Assembly (NCBI GenBank): GCA_035048485.1
Contig: CM068592.1
Coordinates: forward strand, 39,446,045-39,510,044
From: Pteria penguin
Lineage: Eukaryota; Mollusca; Bivalvia; Pterioida; Pteriidae
Direction of reading: 5' to 3'
Length of the DNA stretch: 64,000 bases
A program made the translations under genes and the position numbers. Under the pieces are notes generated by a model. That model made no database searches. It had not been told where the DNA came from and saw only the letters and a list, made by a program, of their open reading frames with translations. How positions within the stretch are numbered: position 1 is the stretch's first letter; each line of letters starts with the position of its first letter. Below are positions 59,612-64,000 of this stretch, one piece after another.

Positions 59612-62600
59612 GTAAATTGGTAAATTGTACTCTCTCTACTACTACTACTACTAGGCTGTATCAGACTATCACAGTATCAGTGTATGCTGTAGGCTGTACT
59701 GTACAGGTTGGGGGGTCCATAGAATTACAGAAATCACCGAAATCCCCGTGTATTTACAGAAATCCCCGTGAAAAACACAGAAATCCCCATTACTTTATCA
59801 AAAATCACCGATATGTAAATAGTTAGGACCATCATTCACCCTTAAGCCTTATAGCAAGTTTCAGATATATTAAACAACAATTGATAGACTTATAATCATT
59901 TTATTTTTTTAATTTTAATAATCCACTACTAGCGGCCATGTTGGATTGGAAGTATGCATAAGAGTAACGCAGTCGAAGATTATACAGTAGTATTAATTAA
60001 ATCTATTTTCAAAATACCATCAATAAACGGCAAATATATTTCACAAAGAGGCTTGTTATTGTTGAATTCAGTAAATGTATGTATTATATACTGGTGTCGC
60101 TTGTTACGGTGTTTGTTAATTTCAAACGTATATAGTTAAATGACTTAGATAAAGTTGTATTTAACTGTCTTTGCTAAATTTTAACCTTATGATCGTTTAT
60201 GTTAATTTACAAGTATGAACATCTTATACAGTTTATATTATAAAGTATAACAAAACTCTGACACTGTTATGTATACTTCCAATCCAACATGGCCGCCAGT
60301 AATGGATGATTAAAATTAAACAAAAAATGGTTATAAGTCTATCAATTGTTGTTTTTATATGTCTGAAACTTGCTATAAGGGTGAATGATGGTCCTATCTA
60401 TTTACATATCGGTGATTTTTGATAAAGAAATAGGGATTTCTGTGTTTTTTGCTGGGATTTCTGTAAATACACGGAGATTTCGGTGATTTCTGTAATTCTA
60501 TGGACTGCAGGTTGGGTATAGCTTCAAATCGGGGTATACATGTATACCCTGATCAAAGTAAAATACCCTGATTGGGATATCAAAATTCTTATTAAAACTA
60601 TGATTACTTCTAAATTTCAAAGATGTAATTACAGGTTGCATCATATCACTAGAAGTGGAAGAACTTTGTATGAAAACTTCTGTTCTAATCTTTACCAGAT
60701 CTGAGAAACAGAATGTAATACCACAAGAGATTTTTGACATTCATTTCCCTCAGATCTAGTAAGGATTAGAACAGGGGGTTTTATATAAAAGTTCTCCACT
60801 TTAAGTCATGTGATGCGACCTGTAATTACTTTTTTGAAATTTTGAAGTAATATTACTTTTGATAAGAATTTTGATACCCTGATCGGGATATATACTCCGA
60901 TTTGAACCTATACCCAATCTGCTGTAGGGCAAGCGTTTTTTTGTTTTTTTCTTAACTATTACCGTATTCACTTGTGTATGATAATAATATATTTTCATTG
61001 AATCTGACTTCGATTTTCCAGGTGAATATTATACACGAGATCTAAAACAAGAACCTTTTTTCCAGACGTAAAAATTCACATTTCCGCAGCGATATTGCTG
61101 TAAATGTCCGCTGACAACGATCAGAACATGACCATTAAACTTTGGGAACCCTTACTTGACCACTGAAATCGATTTTAGACACTTGATAAAAAGATTATCA
61201 ATACAGTTTTACCTCCTTATGATGAACACTTTATAATATGCACTGAAATGAAGATGTTTTTACAAATGAGACTAGCATATCTTAAAATAACAGTGCCGAT
61301 GCAATCCAATTATCTTATCATCGTTGGTCAAGGTGAAATGGCTTCACGATCAAACAATCAGCCATTGCCGTACATCCTGCTGGGACAATTGGTTGTTCGC
61401 ATTTCTTTTACCTTGACTGCTTTGTTAATCAATTTAATTTGTACAAACATTTACACTTTGAGACAACGAGTGTAAATTATACAAAGAAAAGACGGCTTTG
61501 CTTCATTATCGATATTTTATCAAGAATATTAATTACGGTGGCTTATTGTTACATCTTTAGTTTTCTTTCTACCAACACAATGTTTGGATCAAAAATTAAT
61601 TTTATTACGGCAGTTGGGTTTATCCCATTCATTGAATATCCTAAGGTTCAGATGCGTAACCAATCATGCTTTCCGTAAAATAAAATCTGTACTACAGAGA
61701 TGTTTTTCTAGGTAAACTTATGGTTCTTGATTACTTGCTTATGCAGCAATTTCACCTTCGTATTATACACAAGATATAGACTTTTTCTCCAATTATTTTC
61801 CAAAAGTTGGGGGTGCGTATTTTACACGGATGCGTACTATACACGAGTGAATACGGTAACAGATCTATAAGAATGCATGCCTGATAAGGAATATGAAGTC
61901 ACATTATTCCCTTGAACCAGTGCATAACTTGGAGAAAAATCGCTTCAAAATTTTGCCCTCTTCCATTTCGGTTATTTACTTTGTGTGAGAGAGCTTCAGT
62001 GACAATGATATCCCAAAGGCTGTAATGAAACAGGTGGATTGTGAATCACAATTGCACATTCTTGAGCAGTTTGGAGAAAATATAATGATAAGAGACTGAA
62101 CATGTAATAAATCACAAGTATCAATTGAAATTACTTTATACATGTTAATCAGTATTTAATAGGTTGGGGGCAACCTCTCATTTGAGAGATAATCACTCAA
62201 ATGAGTAACTATCAATGTTTTCAGTAATCAGTTTCAAGGAATGAACAGAAGTAAACAAATACTAAAAAATGAAATTTTGTAACTGTGATTTGAAATTCAA
62301 CTGTGCCCAATACCTGGAATTCTAGATGCCCATAGCCTAGGTCCCTGTCAACTATATCTTCATCTACCCATATTAACCAAGGTCACTAATAACTAGATCT
62401 GTTGCTGTCCACATTCAGGTATCCGACAACTAGATCTCTAGCTGTCCATCGCCATGGTTCCTTTGAAATAGGTTGGGGGCAACCTCTCATTTGAGAGATA
62501 ATCACTCAAATGAGTAACTATCTCTCTTTTCAGTAATCAATTTCAAGTGCTAAAAAATAAAATTTTGGAATTATGATTTGAAATTCAAAAGGGCACATGT

Positions 62601-64000
62601 TTACAACATACTGAATATAGTTTACAAAACAAGTTAACATTTTTAAGTTACAGTTTTGGAGTTTATAGCTGCACAAATGTTGCAGCTATAAACTCCAAAA
62701 TGGTAAGTTGAAAAGGTCAACTTCTTTTCTATTTTATGTTCAGTATATTATTAAGATGTGCCCTTTTAAGTTTAAGTCAGAATTTTGAAACTAATTTTTT
62801 AGTACTTGTTTATTTCTGTTCATTCCTTGAAATTGATTACTGAAAACAGTGATAGTTACTTATTTGAGTAACTATCTCTCAAATGAGAGGTTGCCCCAAC
62901 CTGTTTAATGCAACGAAATAATCTGGGAACTGTAATCACTAATGTTGACGTAGACATCATCCCTTGAACCTTTGTTGAATCTTTTTCATTCAGACTTTAA
63001 TGTGCCATTTAGTTTGCTATTGTTTTCGGTTATACTGGAATATCACATAGAGATTTAATTTCTAACTAGCCTTTGATTAACTATTTTAGAGTTAATATGG
63101 GTAAAATATTAGTGATTGTGATTCACAATTGGCCTGCAGCATTGTGTTCTATAAGACAGAATTGAAGCCCTCGCACACATAATAAATGCCTTTTATTTAA
63201 AAACACTGTGGGTGGGTGAATATCCAAGCTAGGTGAAAAAGTAATGGCTAGACTTGGATTTTAAGTCTTAAACCTATTCCAGCTACGCTCAATCAGTAAA
63301 TACTAGGCTCATACTTAAGAGGTCGTGGGTTCGAGTCCTGCTGATGACTGGTTGTCGTACTGCCATTTGGATGAGAGAGTATTAACTGAAGTTGAGGTGG
63401 CATGTAAAAGATCTCTCACTGTTTAAGTTTAGACATTTACATTGTGCAATAAACTTGGGGGAAAAAAAATCAAGTATGAAATAAGAACCCTCTGCATTTT
63501 CATGTGGAAACTGAGCCATTTGAGCTATCTCAGTATGTTAACCAATATTCCTGTCAGTCATTTAATGACATCAAAACATTGTATCTTTCCAGAGGGTCGA
63601 AGAATACAAGCTGGATGTTGACTCAGAACTACGATTTGAAGTGGAGTCAAATGCAACTGTCCAGTTGGAGGTATGTACATGTACAATTTCATTATGATAC
63701 TATCAATTTGCCAGTGTCCAGCTGTCCAGCTGGAGGTATGTATGTAACTCTGATACCATTAAATGCTACTGTCCAGCTCTAATACAATCATTATCAAGAA
63801 TTCTTACTGGGTAAAGAATGAAAGCACTTCTATTTTATGACTTTCAGGTCAATATTGGGGATTTAGGATCATATGTATTAGATGTCTTAAATGTTTGTCT
63901 TACCAGTGTATCAAGTGATTTACTGAGTTTTTAGTTGGTAGAATACACTAGTGATTTACTTTTTATGGGTGATACTTTCAGAGCTCTGAAGACAGGTTCT
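59594..64000 (+). CDS. CLP1: CLP1, polynucleotide 5'-hydroxyl kinase / pre-mRNA cleavage factor (first two coding exons; continues off right edge)
   Basis: Exon 1 (59594-59611) encodes MSQDDK and ends at AAG|GTAAAT. Exon 2 (63593-63670) has acceptor TATCTTTCCAG and donor GAG|GTATGT and encodes RVEEYKLDVDSELRFEVESN then ATVQLE. Joined, this is the N-terminus of CLP1; the animal family has a 'F.LE...ELRFEVE....VQLELL' start. CLP1 is a nuclear P-loop RNA kinase of about 425 residues acting in cleavage factor II (mRNA 3'-end formation) and in the tRNA splicing endonuclease complex. The P-loop kinase domain lies beyond the window. The 3,981-bp first intron is filled with mobile elements. Both coding exons are intact and in phase 0. 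Identification rests on 32 residues. Confidence 0.82.
59713..60507. mobile_element. foldback transposon A with 9-bp target duplication
   Basis: The ends GGGTCCATAGAATTACAG (59713) and CTGTAATTCTATGGACTG (to 60507) start long inverted arms of about 240 bp (59713-59955 and 60276-60507), which include 'gaccatcattcacccttaag' and 'cggccatgttggattggaag'. The roughly 320-bp centre has no recognised ORF. Flanks are identical CAGGTTGGG at 59704-59712 and 60508-60516. Long arms and 9-bp duplications are seen in Mutator-like (MULE) foldbacks; that assignment is inference. Confidence 0.8.
60508..60935. mobile_element. foldback MITE B (interrupted near its left end by element A)
   Basis: The left arm from CAGGTTGGGTATAGCTTCAA to about 60715 is mirrored by a right arm (about 60750-60930) ending TTGAACCTATACCCAATCTG. 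The arms share 'gtaattacaggt', 'attagaacag' and 'ccctgatcgggat'. The terminal CTGTACAGGTTGGG at 59699-59712, left of element A, pairs with the right end, so A inserted into B. Confidence 0.7.
60962..61856. mobile_element. mariner/pogo-like nonautonomous element with TA flanks
   Basis: Inverted ends CCGTATTCACTTGTGTAT (60962) and ATACACGAGTGAATACGG (to 61856) are flanked by TA on both sides (60960-60961, 61857-61858). Subterminal 'gtattatacac' motifs repeat near both ends. The 895-bp body has only short ORFs (61248-61678) without a recognised transposase motif. Confidence 0.7.
62161..62310. mobile_element. partial copy of foldback MITE C
   Basis: It matches the left arm of the complete copy 300 bp to the right, starting AGGTTGGGGGCAACCTCTCA and continuing to 'gatttgaaattcaac', then stops. 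Confidence 0.8.
62470..62902. mobile_element. foldback MITE C, complete, with central hairpin
   Basis: The ends AGGTTGGGGGCAACCTCTCA and TGAGAGGTTGCCCCAACCT start arms that run inward through 'gagtaactatctctc', 'ttgattactgaaa' and 'aaagggcac'. The centre is itself a near-perfect hairpin, 'ttttggagtttatagctgc' against 'gcagctataaactccaaaa' (62654-62701). 433 bp, no ORF. Confidence 0.85.
63270..63450 (+). repeat. diverged tRNA-derived SINE (plus), just upstream of CLP1 exon 2
   Basis: B-box GTGGGTTCGAGTCC, then 'catttggatgagagagtatt' and 'aaaagatctctcactgttta' follow the order of the 47.5-kb element. The 5' head is degraded and the tail short. Confidence 0.7.
63593..63670 (+). CDS. CLP1: CLP1 coding exon 2
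   Basis: A 78-nt exon with acceptor TATCTTTCCAG|AGG and donor GAG|GTATGT. Phase 0 at both ends. Encodes the conserved ELRFEVE stretch of the N-terminal beta domain. A decayed duplicate of its last 15 bases plus donor lies 65 bp downstream. Confidence 0.85.

Noticed and set aside
61248..61678. Possible transposase inside the TA-flanked element
   Set aside because: Two short frames show no DDE/D signature or helix-turn-helix that I can recognise.

Overview
The window is AT-rich animal genomic DNA with spliced genes (GT-AG introns of 1 to 11 kb), dense transposable elements and many micro- and minisatellites. tRNA-derived SINEs, 2A-bearing and other LINEs, Penelope-type pieces and the 'gaggcccaagtgggcct' repeat suggest a lophotrochozoan, probably a bivalve mollusc; the species cannot be fixed from this sequence.

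0-18.7 kb is a transposon graveyard. At the left edge a minus-strand LINE ORF, open off the window, carries a 2A motif (GDIESNPGP) ahead of its endonuclease. At 2.5-5.0 kb an L1-like ORF1 is split by a second LINE that looks 5'-inverted (twin priming). At 5.4-9.4 kb come a palindromic MITE and a decayed two-gene ISL2EU-like DNA transposon (THAP + DDE transposase on plus; SWIM + YqaJ nuclease on minus). At 9.9-12.7 kb lies a LINE that has lost its YADD block; at 13-14 kb a broken RT; at 15.4-16.2 kb a Penelope-type endonuclease tail with a hammerhead-like core.

21.1-42.4 kb (minus) holds a class B J-protein gene, DNAJB6-like. Six coding exons join into an unbroken 219-residue protein with the J domain (HPD), a G/F region and an S/T-rich C-terminal part. 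A seventh exon at 24.47-24.67 kb has good splice sites, fits the phase and would add 65 residues (284 in total). The first coding intron (10.9 kb) contains seven different minisatellites between 33 and 41 kb.

43-59 kb is intergenic or a long 5' intron of the J-protein gene: SINEs, a hAT-like MITE, a 40-bp minisatellite, a foldback element and a composite repeat. At about 59.15-59.59 kb there is a probable bidirectional promoter with a heat-shock element, a CCAAT box and, on minus, a perfect AAG|GTAAGT donor that may end a noncoding first exon of the J-protein gene.

59.6-64 kb (plus) holds the first two coding exons of CLP1 (polynucleotide 5'-hydroxyl kinase / pre-mRNA cleavage factor); the rest lies beyond the window. 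Its 4-kb first intron contains nested foldback elements, a TA-flanked mariner/pogo-like element and a SINE. I saw no bacterial-type operon, CRISPR array or defence system. The most unusual items are the 2A LINE, the ISL2EU-like pair, the hammerhead-like motifs, the in-frame J-protein exon and the nested foldback elements.
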